A stretch of DNA of 64,000 nucleotides from Diphasiastrum complanatum (lineage: Eukaryota > Streptophyta > Lycopodiopsida > Lycopodiales > Lycopodiaceae), in NCBI GenBank assembly GCA_029204225.1, contig CM055096.1:30139003-30203002 (forward strand), in the 5' to 3' direction. A program made the translations under genes and the position numbers. Shown one piece after another: positions 51,001 to 60,366 of the stretch. The notes beneath the pieces are model-generated. The model saw only the letters and a program-made list of their open reading frames with translations, had not been told where the DNA came from and did no database searches. The stretch's first letter is position 1. Each line of letters starts with the position of its first letter.

Positions 51001-52577
51001 TTTAAAACCCTTGATAAAATTTTCTGAGAAGACTTTTTACCAAACTACCACACAAGTCTATTTGCATCATATAGCAAGCTGAATTCTAGTTTGCAATACC
51101 AGAATGCCCTTTCTTTCAAGGTCAATTATGCACAATCAGCCAGCCATGTCTGCTGGGATTAGCTTCTGTGTGGAGGCGAAGTATTGTAACAAAGCTAAGG
51201 ATACAGTAAATCATAATATGGGAGTGTGCAGAGATGTCAAAACTAACTGTAGCACTCTTATATTTGTATATGCCTGTACGAAGAATTCAAAGGTGCTTTA
51301 TACCAAAAACCTTCGTATAATGTTGATGTGCAACTCTGCCCTTGCTATAATAGTTGTTTTGAGAAGCTTAACTATGTCTGCTTTTGATCAATATTTTTTT
51401 TATTCTCATCCATAACTAGCCTTCAGATAGCCACGACAAGACTTTCAATGATTCTTGTGAATGGAGGGAAGCTACTTTGAAAGAAAGGGCCATTCTTGAA
51501 CATGAGCTATGCTACTTAAGCGATAAAGAGGCGGGAGAAACAAAGCACACAGAGGTAGAGTTAACATCAATAATCTTATTTATGAGGCCTCAATCTCTCT
51601 GTTAAGCATGTTTCGCTTTGTTGGTGCTGTAAACACTTACAGCCACCTGCACTGTCCAACAACAAATGAAGAACTATTGCAAAATATAGCATCACTAAAA
51701 TGGGAACAATCAATCAAGGGTCACATTCAAACTTCTTTCTGAGTTGTACATGATTTTGATAGTATTTATTTATGGCTTGTAGATTCAAAGGCTTCGAGAA
51801 AACATCCAATTGCTATGTAAAGCAGTAAACCCGTTAGGAAAATCTGTTAGTAACCTCCAGGTTAGTGTCCTTTGCTCCCCATCTACCAGATCTTTCTTGA
51901 ATGTTTACGTCCCTGTTGGCATCCTTGTGAGTGAGTGCAAGCCTTGAAAAATGGTCCATTTATGTTCTTGTTATGTTACAGATGCTAAGTCCTACTTTCA
52001 AATCAACACCGTAATCTACCTGACATCTTTCACCTACTTTTGTGCTTGGAAAATGAGGATCTTATTAGAGAGCTCATCTAGGAACGACACATGCAACACT
52101 GTGCTAATGAGATTCTTTGTATACTGATTAGGAGGATGCTGAGATAATTGGCAAAGAGTATCAATTCTGGATCAAAGAGCGGGAAAGTTATAGCTTCAAA
52201 CTCAAATTGGAGCAAAGGTCTCTCTCTGTCCCTCTCTCAAAGGTTATAAACAGGTCCGTTTTTCCAGGTTATTTGGGGAAAAGAATCGCTAGCAATCTGC
52301 GATCTTCTCTAGTTTCAGACCTGCTGTCTAACCATAAATCACAGTCACAATCGCTGCTCCGGAAGTCAGTTTTCACATCTCCATATTAGTGGTGAATCAA
52401 GTTTCCTTCTTTGTCTTCTTATTTCCTAAATTCTAAAGCAGCCCTTTATGCCCTTGCATTTCCGTGAACATGGCTTCCACGTGATTACTAGTACCCCTTG
52501 CAACAAGCTCAACATCGTTTACCCTCAGTGAGCAGGTGGAGACAGCCTTAGACAATTGGAAATCAAGGACTAGATAA
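32960..52577 (+). CDS. IFT54: IFT54 / TRAF3IP1-like intraflagellar-transport gene, partial, at least six exons
   Basis: Six exons (32960-33004, 45592-45707, 47126-47808, 51427-51554, 51783-51860, 52132-52217) have AG/GT borders and join in one frame; a tentative seventh lies at 52529-52577. The joined protein has the end of the N-terminal CH-like domain ([15 protein letters not shown], then [12 protein letters not shown]), a long Ser/Thr-rich middle, and a C-terminal coiled coil with [22 protein letters not shown]. The order and the LAGxEPExTNxxLQ, PLGK and QED motifs fit IFT54 (MIP-T3), an IFT-B subunit that contacts microtubules and tubulin in cilia. The first CH exons were not found and may lie outside the window. 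The gene name rests on motif recall, without an alignment. Introns hold many transposons, the largest being 12.6 kb. Confidence 0.72.
33141..33240 (+). mobile_element. tRNA-derived SINE relic
   Basis: Contains a pol III box A (TTAGCTTAGTTGG, 33148-33160) and box B (AGTTCGAGTCT, 33193-33203) at tRNA-like spacing, without a foldable complete tRNA. A weaker box B-like AAGTTTGAGTCT lies downstream at about 33328. Located in the first long intron of the IFT54-like gene. Confidence 0.5.
33241..34680. other. Intronic sequence with an LTR/PBS trace at 33934
   Basis: TTGGTATCAAAGCTC at 33933-33947 resembles a mutated initiator-tRNA primer site, so an LTR may end at about 33932. No frame in this stretch is recognisable. 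Confidence 0.35.
34681..34829 (-). mobile_element. Partial LTR of gypsy family A (G5, minus)
   Basis: Matches the last 150 bases of the LTR at 15516-15860 in reverse orientation (shared GTCGGCCACGT and GGTTGGGTGGAT blocks). It joins directly to integrase-tether coding sequence at about 34830, so most of integrase and half of the LTR were deleted. Confidence 0.8.
34830..35445 (-). pseudogene. Gypsy family A RT end, RNase H remnant and tether, internally deleted (G5, minus)
   Basis: Minus frame 35501-35262 covers the RT end ([19 protein letters not shown]), then RNase H is deleted and the frame resumes at [20 protein letters not shown] (35246) and runs through the acidic linker to VCVPNSE. Unlike the two plus-strand copies, the G run at 35222 keeps five bases so the tether stays in frame. 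Confidence 0.85.
35446..36139 (+). other. Gypsy family A 5' leader with degenerate 95-bp repeats and a palindrome
   Basis: Lies upstream of the gag start. CTCGCTGATC-like starts recur near 35660, 35756, 35850, 36019 and 36047, and CCAAATTTGAAGCCCAAAAT-like blocks recur between them, giving about four degenerate 95-bp units. A perfect 18-bp inverted repeat with a 2-base spacer occupies 36078-36115. No LTR or PBS was found, so the left end is incomplete. Confidence 0.5.
36140..37390 (+). pseudogene. Gypsy family A gag and protease (G6)
   Basis: Gag starts [20 protein letters not shown] and continues past in-frame stops at 36512, 36626 and 36860. It includes the capsid block, Lys-rich region, CCHC knuckle ([14 protein letters not shown] near 36972-37013) and protease with [10 protein letters not shown] (near 37247). 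A stop at 37388 ends the protease spacer. Sequence is nearly the same as 11380-12240. Confidence 0.88.
37391..38703 (+). pseudogene. Gypsy family A RT to RNase H start (G6)
   Basis: Frames 37435-37848, 37874-38293, 38328-38528 and 38434-38703 tile [15 protein letters not shown], a deletion of about 100 bases after LVPGT compared with 12660-12760, [23 protein letters not shown], catalytic [19 protein letters not shown] and RNase [15 protein letters not shown]. At least four frameshifts are present and a TGA at 38701. Confidence 0.88.
38704..39797 (+). pseudogene. Gypsy family A RNase H, tether and integrase N-terminal half (G6)
   Basis: RNase H continues to 38965, where the same one-base loss as in G2 ends the frame. 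The 250-codon ORF 38985-39737 has the acidic linker ([17 protein letters not shown]), a complete HHCC zinc domain ([14 protein letters not shown]...CQKCQ) and [24 protein letters not shown] at 39735 and a junction at about 39797 remove the second half of the core. Confidence 0.88.
39798..39934 (+). pseudogene. 3' terminal coding relic of another gypsy, ending at a polypurine tract
   Basis: In one frame reads EDNALCVGG before GGAGGGG at 39928-39934. This fits the last codons and PPT of a chromovirus-type element whose LTR starts next. Confidence 0.45.
39935..40400 (+). mobile_element. LTR (left part) of a third gypsy family
   Basis: Starts TGTAATTTGTAGAGAC after the PPT. Contains repeats of GTCTATAA(A/T)GAAGGCTC near 40295-40375. 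The right end is unclear because tandem duplications follow; it could reach beyond 41000. A diverged minus-strand relative lies near 31490-31900. Confidence 0.55.
40401..40656. repeat. Two tandem copies of a 128-bp unit
   Basis: Units at 40401-40528 and 40529-40656 are nearly identical. Each contains the sub-repeat ATTGAGGATGGGCAACCTCT twice, so the duplication is nested. Confidence 0.92.
40657..41218. other. Unassigned, probably LTR-derived
   Basis: No ORF with recognisable product. GGGGCGCCCTCCTAC at 40826-40840 matches a motif in several other LTR elements here. ACTCTCTATATAAGTGG at 41021-41037 looks like a TATA box, which would fit an LTR promoter. Confidence 0.35.
41219..41261. repeat. 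(CA)n(CT)n compound microsatellite
   Basis: About 24 bases of CA (one interruption) followed by about 19 bases of CT. Confidence 0.95.
41470..41650 (+). mobile_element. LINE 3' end (copy g, plus strand)
   Basis: Ends with CTTATGTACCTTTGGGTACC, AAAAGATGTTAATAA and then (TAA)/(TTCTAA) repeats, the same 3' terminal pattern as the minus-strand copies at 24801 and 8657. This copy is on the plus strand and has a TAA-type tail before CTCTCAC. Confidence 0.7.
41725..42355. repeat. Two-part satellite with 20-bp, 91-bp and 85-bp periods
   Basis: Part 1 (41725-42070): 20-bp monomers GCATGTCAGATCTAGAGCTT grouped into a higher unit of 91-92 bp (starts of GGCCTATTGT at 41741, 41832, 41905, and its variant at 41997; the third unit lacks one monomer). 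Part 2 (42071-42355): 85-bp units starting GCATGTCACACC at 42071, 42156 and 42241, plus a partial one at 42326. Both share the GCATGTCA word. Plus-strand ORFs across it are only translated repeat. Confidence 0.93.
42630..43615 (+). pseudogene. Tandemly duplicated gypsy integrase relic (G8)
   Basis: Two copies (about 42630-43050 and 43285-43690) of a decayed integrase segment: LLGLPKFIV with the Asp-His-Pro-Lys-Phe-type block, FAKLG, then YNEKKH and MSPFELN.GYQP. The second copy has an extra upstream part ([20 protein letters not shown]). Many stops are shared, so the duplication followed the decay. Confidence 0.75.
43616..44135 (+). pseudogene. Gypsy integrase C-terminus, chromo-like region and polypurine tract (G8)
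   Basis: Contains [20 protein letters not shown] (43975-44040), matching the end of G3 integrase, then stops, then GAAGGGGAAGGGA at 44124-44135. Confidence 0.75.
44136..45591 (+). mobile_element. LTR start (TGTTAGGGCCC) and unassigned intron sequence
   Basis: The LTR begins at 44136 after the polypurine tract. Its right end could not be placed. The rest up to the exon at 45592 has no recognised coding content. Confidence 0.45.
45592..45707 (+). CDS. IFT54: IFT54-like exon B
   Basis: 116 nt from acceptor ATATGACCAG to donor GTGCTT (a weak donor). Encodes 38 codons ([20 protein letters not shown]...) and ends in phase 2; the split TG|G codon is completed by exon C. SSxxAVxRxLxGE is the end of the CH-like region in IFT54. 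The ATG at its start is internal, since exon A continues into it in frame. Confidence 0.72.
46478..46932 (+). mobile_element. Solo LTR, 455 bp, in an intron of the IFT54-like gene
   Basis: Same length and near-identical to the G3 5' LTR at 16357-16811 (TGTTAGAAGTAAT... to ...TTTCCTACA). Flanked by the 5-bp target duplication AAAAC at 46473-46477 and 46933-46937. Inserted in the same orientation as the gene, about 190 bases upstream of exon C. Confidence 0.95.
47126..47808 (+). CDS. IFT54: IFT54-like exon C (Ser/Thr-rich middle region)
   Basis: 683 nt from acceptor CTTGCTGGCAG to donor GTCAGT. 227 codons rich in Ser, Ala, Thr, Glu and Gln with no stop, whereas neighbouring sequence has many. 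It includes [19 protein letters not shown]. The linker between the CH-like domain and coiled coil of IFT54 is long and poorly conserved, so identity here rests on its position and phase. It ends in phase 1 (G), completed as GAT by exon D. Confidence 0.72.
47809..48540. other. Intron sequence, no feature recognised
   Basis: A minus-strand ORF at 48290-48496 is unidentified. The only notable point is that 48540-48760 looks like LTR-element leader for the PBS at 48761. Confidence 0.3.
48761..48773 (-). promoter_or_regulatory. Primer binding site of a minus-strand LTR element
   Basis: The minus strand reads TGGTATCGGAGCC just after TGTAACATC, that is, an LTR ending in ...TGTAACA at about 48776 followed by a one-base variant of the initiator-tRNA site. 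The LTR would extend from about 48776 to the right; its other end was not found. Confidence 0.6.
48776..51420. other. Intron sequence with LTR trace and unassigned parts
   Basis: 48776 to roughly 49200 is probably LTR (see PBS). Between 49300 and 51420 nothing is recognised, apart from a box B-like TGGTTCAATTCTC on the minus strand near 50950, too close to any box A for a clear SINE. Confidence 0.3.
51427..51554 (+). CDS. IFT54: IFT54-like exon D (coiled coil start)
   Basis: 128 nt from acceptor ACTAGCCTTCAG to donor GTAGAG. Encodes 42 codons including [20 protein letters not shown], a charged helical segment. Phase in from exon C makes Asp; phase out is 0. Confidence 0.72.
51783..51860 (+). 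CDS. IFT54: IFT54-like exon E (LCKxxNPLGK coiled coil)
   Basis: 78 nt, 26 codons, phase 0 both ends, from TGGCTTGTAG to [26 protein letters not shown] matches the diagnostic helix of the IFT54 C-terminal domain. Confidence 0.75.
52132..52217 (+). CDS. IFT54: IFT54-like exon F (coiled coil)
   Basis: 86 nt from CTGATTAG to donor GTCTCT. Encodes [20 protein letters not shown] and following; the start continues NLQ into the QEDxxxxxxEYxxW motif of IFT54. Ends in phase 2. Confidence 0.74.
52529..52577 (+). CDS. Tentative last IFT54-like exon with MITE-derived stop
   Basis: From acceptor TTACCCTCAG the phase left by exon F gives [16 protein letters not shown] and then TAA. It is a plausible helical continuation, but the family usually runs about 60 residues longer. 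The stop falls in the first bases of the foldback element starting at 52574, which may have cut the exon short. Confidence 0.4.
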
Positions 52578-52772
52578 TGGGTGTTTGTCGGTCATCGTAA
52601 TGATATAATGGCTCATTTTCTCATCTCACCGCTATCTTCTTACCTCACCATGATAGCGGTGAGATGAGATGACAAGCCATTATATCCTTCCTTACCATGG
52701 GCTGACAATATCACGGCGAGATGAAATGATGAGCCATTATATCTTGACCATGCGCCGACAAACACCCATTAT
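52574..52772. mobile_element. MITE-like foldback element, about 200 bp
   Basis: Terminal inverted repeats ATAATGGGTGTTTGTCGG (left) and its complement at the right end, with further complementary blocks inside (ATATAATGGCTCAT). No ORF. A second internal inversion (TCTCATCTCACCGC with GCGGTGAGATGAGA) allows a nested hairpin. The target duplication is not clear. Confidence 0.8.
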
Positions 52773-54640
52773 TGTACATAATGTGTCTCAAAAATCTGAA
52801 AAAGTTATGGACATAATTTTCAAGATTCCATCAATGATTCATATTTTCAAAATTTCATCCATGAAAACTTTCTATTTTGAGGGCTAAAATTACAGCCAAT
52901 CAAATTCTAGAAAAAAATGAGGTCCTAGTATTATGCCCTAGATAATTGTGTCCCCAAACTCAATCTGGAAATGACAAGCTGCCACATGGCATGAGCATTC
53001 TTATCACAATTCTCAAGTAGACAGCCAATAGAAAGTTGACACAGCACATGAAAGTTCCTACAGAATGTGCATGTGGACAAATGTGCAGATGCCATGTGGC
53101 AGCCCGCCATTGGCTGTCCAAAACAAAAAACAAAATATGAAGCAATTTCACACAAAATGCGAAACCCAAAAAAATAGAAGGAAAAAGAGCTTCGCACATG
53201 GCATTATGCAAGGGTTCTGCCTTGGTTGGTGGGGCCCTCAGGCTCTTGCCCTTTGGCATACGCCTCCTAGGCTGAAGCTCCTCTGACAGGGTCTTCCTAC
53301 CAAGAAAAAGCTCCAATTACAGGAAGATAGACTGGAACAACATAGAGAAGCAACAAAAAAAGGGCCGAAAGTGGTGAAGGAGAGAAATGAAGACAAATAA
53401 AAAAAACTTGGGAGCATAATTGAAGAACAATCACATTCACAAATGGCCAAGATGATCTTAGCAACATTGATAGAGGAGGGACTTAGGGAAAACAAAGCTA
53501 CGAATATTCTAGAGGAATCACATACTCGCAAGACAATGCAGGAACCCTCACAATTCCTTGACGCAACATTAGGGATTGTCGCCATGGGTATTGATACTTG
53601 CACGAGGCTAAGAGGACTGGTCAATGGGTCTTCTTTCGAGATGGTAAAGCACATTTTGTTGGTTGTGTAGGAAATCAGTGGGTTGTGTGGAAGCTGGGAG
53701 CGAGCTAGATGAATGAATCGGAAACGCAACAATTAGCGGCAAAATAGTTCAAACAATGGATCAAACAAATGCGCAAATGCCAATAAGAACTGTAGAACAA
53801 ATCGCACTATGATTATTATCAACAGATGAGTACAATTGCATGAAGTTATCACTTCAGCTTGTTGTGCGTGATAACGCTGATACAGATTAATCTGATTGAT
53901 CAAAATACAATTATCAGAAGAGAGTTTTCTGATGAAGATTCTAGGATAGATATGCTACAAAATATCTACAACTAACTTTTTGCTTTAGTTATTCCAACCG
54001 CTTCATACAATTAATGCATGTACATAGTAGGCGGATTGTCAACATGAAGTCGTTGGGTCGGATTTTTCCAACCGACAGTATCGAAAATTATGTAGGGTCG
54101 GAAAATTCAAAACTGGTCCGAACCGAACACGTTCGGAAAATCCCTTTTTGATGGGATTAACATTGGGTCGAAAAAATTCGAACATAATAGATTTCTTCCG
54201 ACCTTCTGTACATCTTTAAGGATGCTCATTAATAAATGGATTTGAGCATTGAAATCCAACAAGTTGGAGATCCCCTTCTCCAGTGGCAAGCACATAGGAT
54301 CTTGGGGCCCCAAGTTGTGAAACCTTGGGGTCCCAAGCACACCTCATGGAGATAGGCTCCTAGAATTGCACTAGCATTCATTCCTTTTGCTCGGCAAAAC
54401 ACCTACATGACTTTACTACAGATGGAAACATCCTTTTCTTCTTGGAGATGTAGGAGAGCCCCAAGAGAGGGCTACCTTCATTCTAGGGGTCCACATGGGA
54501 ATGACTTTGCAAAGGTGAGATGAATCAGCGGGAGGCAAAGACTCAAGAGAGGTAGCATGTTTATACATAGGCTCCCTATGTCCTTCGATATTAGTGGTGC
54601 ATCGGATGACCAATCTAGATAATTGTGGTTAAATATCATG
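52773..54640. other. Unassigned sequence
   Basis: A plus-strand stretch around 53290-53670 could encode a charged helical protein (REATKKGPKVVKERNEDK, then MAKMILATLIEEGLRENKAT), possibly from a transposon, but no domain was identified. 54020-54190 has repeated GGGTCGGAAAA words in both orientations. 54280-54330 can fold on GGGGCCCCAAG/CTTGGGGTCCC. Confidence 0.3.
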
Positions 54641-55660
54641 GGATAGCCTCATGCTACTCTGATTTCTCATCAAAGATTATCACACACTTAGTGAAGGGTC
54701 AAGTTTTACTTTTAGGAGATTTTTATTCCAAAGCGACAAATTGGTAGCCGACATACATGAAACAAAGTCTTTGATTTACTACAAATACATGCCTTGGACA
54801 TCAGAGATTTGAGCATTTAGAGAATCTCGGCTGACAGAGTGGGACCGGTTACATCATACGATGACCGGTTGCTGTGGTTGGAAGAGGCACATGAGTTGGT
54901 CACTTATAGTTTTCTAATGAGATGGTTGTCGTCAGGAGACTTCATAGCCATCCACTCAGTGGACGACATAATGGGGTAGACCAACTCATGAGGCTACTAG
55001 CCTACATCCCACACTTCTCTGGTTTTTCAGTAACCACTACCACATTATCTGACCATTCCTTCCATTGTTTTTGTAATGGTCATGTGACCATACCACTATC
55101 TCCACTGACATCTTCCTAACGTAACACTTTCATTACTATTGAGGCCCTTGCTTACCAAACTGCCCTCCAATCAAATTTTCAGAAATATGCCACATGATAA
55201 CACTCTTGGCACTCAAGCCACAATTCTTTTTATCACTCTTCAAATTGATGAATTGATTGCCTTCCCTACCAAGAAACATAAGCACACATTCCCTTGTGAT
55301 AGTTGGTATGATGCAGAGGGCCACCAACAACATCCACATGCCATCCATGCTTGAATCTCCACTCTCCACCTTTTTAAAGATGCCAAACGCCAATATAGAT
55401 GCCTTCTTAGGCACAAATAATCAGCATACGTTGCACTTGAGAATAAAAGACTCATAAACTTCCTTTGCTGTGGGCACCCTCCTTTTTGGGACCTCTTTGC
55501 CTAGACTCATATGCCACTAACCTATACATTGTTCCACAAACATGCCATTTTTATCACACTCAAATCACCCAACTTCTCACGTGTTGCCACAGATATGGTC
55601 AAAGAAGCCATCAACTATCCAAAGCATCATCGAGATATTGAGGACCTTGATGCCAAACTC
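54640..55660 (+). pseudogene. LINE endonuclease, linker and RT N-terminus (copy h, plus)
   Basis: Degraded frames show the endonuclease GDF motif (LLLGDFYSKAT near 54710) and the end of the APE domain (FSGFSVTTTTLSDHSFHCF near 55015-55075, with the SDH catalytic block). The RT N-terminus is at 55590-55660 (VKEAINYPKHHRDIEDLDAKLL, aligned with AAIKKMKSHKARDIEDLESELL of copy c). This is the only endonuclease seen for the family. Confidence 0.7.
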
Positions 55661-56154
55661 CTTACACGTCTGTCTATCTTTGGCAGTGCCTGTATCCTCT
55701 GAATATAGGTAATGAGTTGAAGAGCTGCCTCGATCTGGATAGGTGGAATTGCAGACTCGGCCAAAAGAATCTCATGTGGGACAGAAGGCTTCACTTGAAT
55801 CAACCGAGCTAGCATGGTGATCTGTAATCGTGAAAGGCTGGCCTAGTGTAAAGAGGGGAGGCTTGTGCACCATGCCTCTGCCGCATATAGAGCCGTGGGG
55901 GTGACAAGGGTATCAAAGAGGCGGCACTTACTGCGAGCATCTTGGATGGACTTCCGAAAACAGAATCGCTCTAGCTGAAGAAGGGAGGCATGCCCCTTCC
56001 CCAGTCGAGTGGTAGCGGCCTGTCTCATACTGAAAGTAGGACCCGAAAAGGATCCCCAGGTATGTATAAGAAGGGACCACCTCTAGAACCTGTCCATCAA
56101 AAGTAAACTCCTGTCGCTGCATGAATGCTCGAGAAGTGTTGAAGACCGTAACCT
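55661..56154 (-). pseudogene. LINE RT thumb fragment (copy i, minus)
   Basis: Minus frames at 56164-55928, 56028-55843 and 55815-55627 carry TSRAFMQRQEFTFDGQVLEV, RLGKGHASLLQLERFCFRK and PSVPHEILLAESAIPPIQ, the same segments as LINE copies a and c. It is opposed to copy h at about 55660 and cut at 56155 by the long direct repeat. Confidence 0.8.
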
Positions 56155-57220
56155 TGTAGTCCAATCTTCCCTATGTACAAGGTAATTAATAGCGATAGGC
56201 TTTCCCATCATATTACTGTATCAGGGCATTCCGCCATTCTGATTAGTTTTATGGTATTGATCCGTATCAATCTATAAAGTTAAAGCATATGTATTTGAAA
56301 AATAACTGTGCTATATAGGTTGCGATTTGCAAACGAGAGATAGCATGGATTAGTACTCAAATATGGGGCAAATCCATGCCATGCCAATACCTGAACCCAT
56401 AATAGGTAAAGTACCATTCTCGAAACTCTTGAGCATATCCATGCTTTCCAAAAGCACGCCAGCTACCGCCTAGTTTCATAAATTTTAAATACCGATTGTG
56501 TCTTAAAAAACAATACAACAATACCTGCATGTGGTTATAAGTTACTATTTTACCCTAACACTTGCAATAGGATTAGGGCAAATCCATGCCATACCAATCC
56601 CTACTAGTGTAGCGATCCCTTGCACAAATCCATGCACATTAAGGGTGACTAGGTTATTATTACTTGTGTTATCGTTCATAACCTTTGTGTAGCATTGTAA
56701 ACCAGTGCACGAAGTGAAGTGTTGCAATACTAACCTGAATAGATGTCGCAAACAAATCTTGTGAGGAAGTCATATTTGTTTACGAAAGTCGTTTCCTTCA
56801 AAGAGTGATAATAAGCGATTCTCGAGTCTAGTTAAAGCCATAACAATGATAGCATAAAAAGCCATGCCAATCAAGATACATCTACGTATGAAACGAAGTA
56901 TCTGCTTATGTTTAAGCAAAGAGAGCATAAGCAAACCCATATCTTATCATTTGGTCTCTTCATGAAGATGCTAGTCATAACACATACTTGTATGAGAGCG
57001 TATTCCGAATCCGGCAATGGAATCGGGATGCAATATTTCAGTATAGAAGTCGTTGTGAAGAAAGAGACATATGGCATTGTTTATCATTGCATGCACTCAA
57101 CATATCTTAAACCATAAGTCACAAAGTGATTGACCAACTTTCAGAATGTAGTAGTTCGCTGTCTACCAGCGCTGAACCATCAGTAGTATTGAAGAGACAG
57201 ATCTTTACGTATTCCGTAGT
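56155..57220. repeat. Long direct repeat, left copy (possible PLE pseudo-LTR)
   Basis: About 1.06 kb starting TGTAGTCCAATCTT and ending near TTACGTATT. Near-identical to 60855-62064, except that the right copy has about 140 extra bases at 61390-61550. A matching pair of short ORFs (56908-57117 and 61760-61969) shows the high identity. Confidence 0.9.
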
Positions 57221-57714
<494 letters not shown>

Positions 57715-57731
57715 CCACCAACCAAACCTGC

Positions 57732-57778
57732 AGTCAGTGAATCCCTTAGGGGGCAGCTAGCCCCCCCCTAAGGGAAAG
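57732..57778 (-). terminator. C-rich hairpin after the PLE stop codon
   Basis: CCCTTAGGGGG...CCCCCCCCTAAGGG can form a strong stem about 20 bases after the last codon of the PLE ORF and before the microsatellite. It could be a 3' recognition structure; function unknown. Confidence 0.4.
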
Positions 57779-59410
57779 CTAATTGCCCACCAAAGAAGAG
57801 TAAATATTTGTAGGCAAAACAAAGGACAGTCTAGGAAAAGTTTCTTGTGTAAGCAGTCTATCCATGATCAAACATAATTTGTCTTTTAGAAGGCCATTTT
57901 TTGAAATGCACACAATAAGAGTCTTAACTTCTTTCAAAAATGTCTGCTGCATATTACAGCAGTACATGGCTACAATAACCTGAGATACGATGATTTTATA
58001 GGAGTTATGCACTGGCCTATTGGAGGCTAGGTGCATGTACTGCAAAACTGGAAGTGCAAATATCTTCTTTTATCGTTTTTAGAAAGGAGTTCCGCACCAT
58101 TTATCAGATCAAAAGAGATGGTGATATTTAAAAAGTTAACCGTGTTGTTGGCCGTGTCGCTTTCATCGACATCAAGATATTCCAAGGGATCAATCCAGAA
58201 AGGTTTATCTTGTATTCTAGGTTGTGTTTTGTCCAAGAACTTCCCGATGAGGGGGTTGTTGGTAAAGCATATGTCATCATGAATGAAAATTTGAAATCAT
58301 TCATAAATTTTATTTGCTTCAATCTCGTCAATCTTTTAGTAAACCGCATTTCAAAATATGAGAGATACCAATTACACCATAGTGGCCAGCAAGAGAATCC
58401 CATGGGAATCCCCCTGATTTGTCTTCAAGTATGATTACCAAGCCTGACAATACAATTATCAATCAGCATGGAGTTCCTGACAGGGGTTCAAAGATAGGGA
58501 AGTTCCTTTGAATAGATGAACTCATCAGGTATTATATTTCCCATAATTGTCTTATTATGTTCTATAGAGTAATGAACATTATTGTTTCATCTGTCAGGAA
58601 AAGGTTCAAAGTCTTGACTACCAAGCCTAGACCTTTTTCTAAAGATTTTTTGAGTACATACTTCTAATTATATTGCAGTCCATTGTAAGCACATGATCAA
58701 ACTTTTCCAAAATGAAATTTTTGAAACGTTTCAGAGAAGAGCAAGAACACAAAGGTAGATTTTCAATTTCAAAATTGCAAAAAATATCAAACGGAAAGTA
58801 CCATTCACTTTTGATGTTAGGCAAGTATGACCAAGCAAACACAATATCATGGAAGGACTCGTGTATAAGGCCACAAACTGTAATAAAATGCGAGTGTAAA
58901 CTTGTCTCACATGAATGGTCTCAAACATCTTATTACAATAGCGTAAATGTAAAAAGATCTTTGTCTTGTCCTTGTGCGTGCTGAGTTGTAGTTGATCCAC
59001 CGTATTCCTTTTTAGAGTTCTTCTCTCCAGATCCTCGCCATCCTGCGAGCCAGTCAATCCCTATAAAAGTTCAGTCTTTTAACTGGTAAGTCTTCTTTTG
59101 CACCATTGCATTGTCCTTCCTTTCCTTTATATCCTATATACTTCTTTCTTTTTCTCGTATTTTGTCTAGAAACCACCGCGCTAGGGTTGTTTAGGTTGAA
59201 AGAACCAGGCCTTTTATTTGAGTTTTGGAAGAATTTATCTTGGAGAGTGCAAAAACATGGTCTTTTGAGGAGGTGTTCAATCTCTCTAATGTTTTCAGCA
59301 TCTCCTAAGTTGGCAAGGAGTTAGCATAAGGGTTTGCAGCAAGCTCTATAGATGCATCAATCATGTGTTGGCGTAAAAAGAGGAAAGTGAGATGTGACTT
59401 GACAACATCT

Positions 59411-60079
59411 CTAGCGGGGAAAGAAGGCATTCATCTGATTTTGGAAGGATGCACCAGGGAAGAATTTACTAAGATTGTTCATCATGAACCAAACACCATG
59501 ATCGAACCAAACAATAGAAGAGTTGTTCTTGCACTTGTCACCACATCTGCATTTGAAGAAGGGGTGTCTTCCAATTCCAGATCTAGCTTGGTGCATATTC
59601 ATTCTACTGAAACCGGTGTCAAGGTGTCCACGAACTTGAGCCCAGGTTTGCTCAGAAGGGCAACGAGAAGGTTCAAACAAGTTCATGCGTATAATGTTGT
59701 CAAAGGCGACGGGTGTCTCAAGTGAAGTATTCTTGTTCAGTGCAGCAAGTTTGCAGGTTTGTACTTCTTTTTCAGTCAGGTGTGCAAGTAAAATCCAGAG
59801 TTCAATAGGTATGGGAGCAAGAAAGTTCACAGTGGGTAAGCTCCAAAGTTTAAAAGCAGTGCGAGCAGATTTGAACTTAATAGTTCGGCTAGGGACCATG
59901 GGAATTTGGCAATTTTTAGCTTGGCAGAACTCAAAGGTAGATTGGTCTTCGATGTCACAGATATCTTGCGAAAAGATTTCAAGCTGTGAAGCACTATCTT
60001 CATCCAATTCATCTAAGAAGACAAGAGGGTGCGGAGAGAGGGGTGTATCAGGAATGGTAGGAGTAGGTTCGGTAGACAA
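59411..60079 (-). pseudogene. PLE N-terminal coding region
   Basis: A 222-codon ORF, the longest in the element. An acidic start (DELDEDSASQLEIFSQD) precedes a hydrophobic segment and a Cys cluster (KCRCGDKC) followed by IVWFDHGVWF. No endonuclease motif is evident. It overlaps the 60013-60366 frame through a frameshift near 60050. Confidence 0.5.
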
Positions 60080-60366
60080 GGAGTCATTTTCTTTTTCAAG
60101 GCCGCAAAGACTTTTTTGATATTTTGGTTAAAAAATCTCTCTTCCTCATATTTATCAGCAAGATTGGCTAAATCAGCTGCAAAATTTTCCGCAATTCTCA
60201 AAGGGTCAATACGGTATTTTCCATAATCCATATATATTTTAACCCAATGTAAGGTATCTAAGAGATCAATAATGCAGAGCACTTTAACCTTTGGCCCAGC
60301 GGCATTACAGGTAGCACGATCAGTTCCAACAATAAAAGTATCAACATCACAACTCTTTTCATACAA

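Noticed and set aside
56908-57117. ORF present twice with identical peptide (also 61760-61969)
   Set aside because: It is duplicated because it lies in the long direct repeat; short, with no domain and an equally long antisense ORF. Not supported as a gene.
57170-57195. Hammerhead ribozyme core (CTGATGG on the minus strand)
   Set aside because: The downstream GAAA and the cleavage-site stem were not found at the expected spacing; a similar CTGATGAG near 58525 also fails. A model search could still find one.
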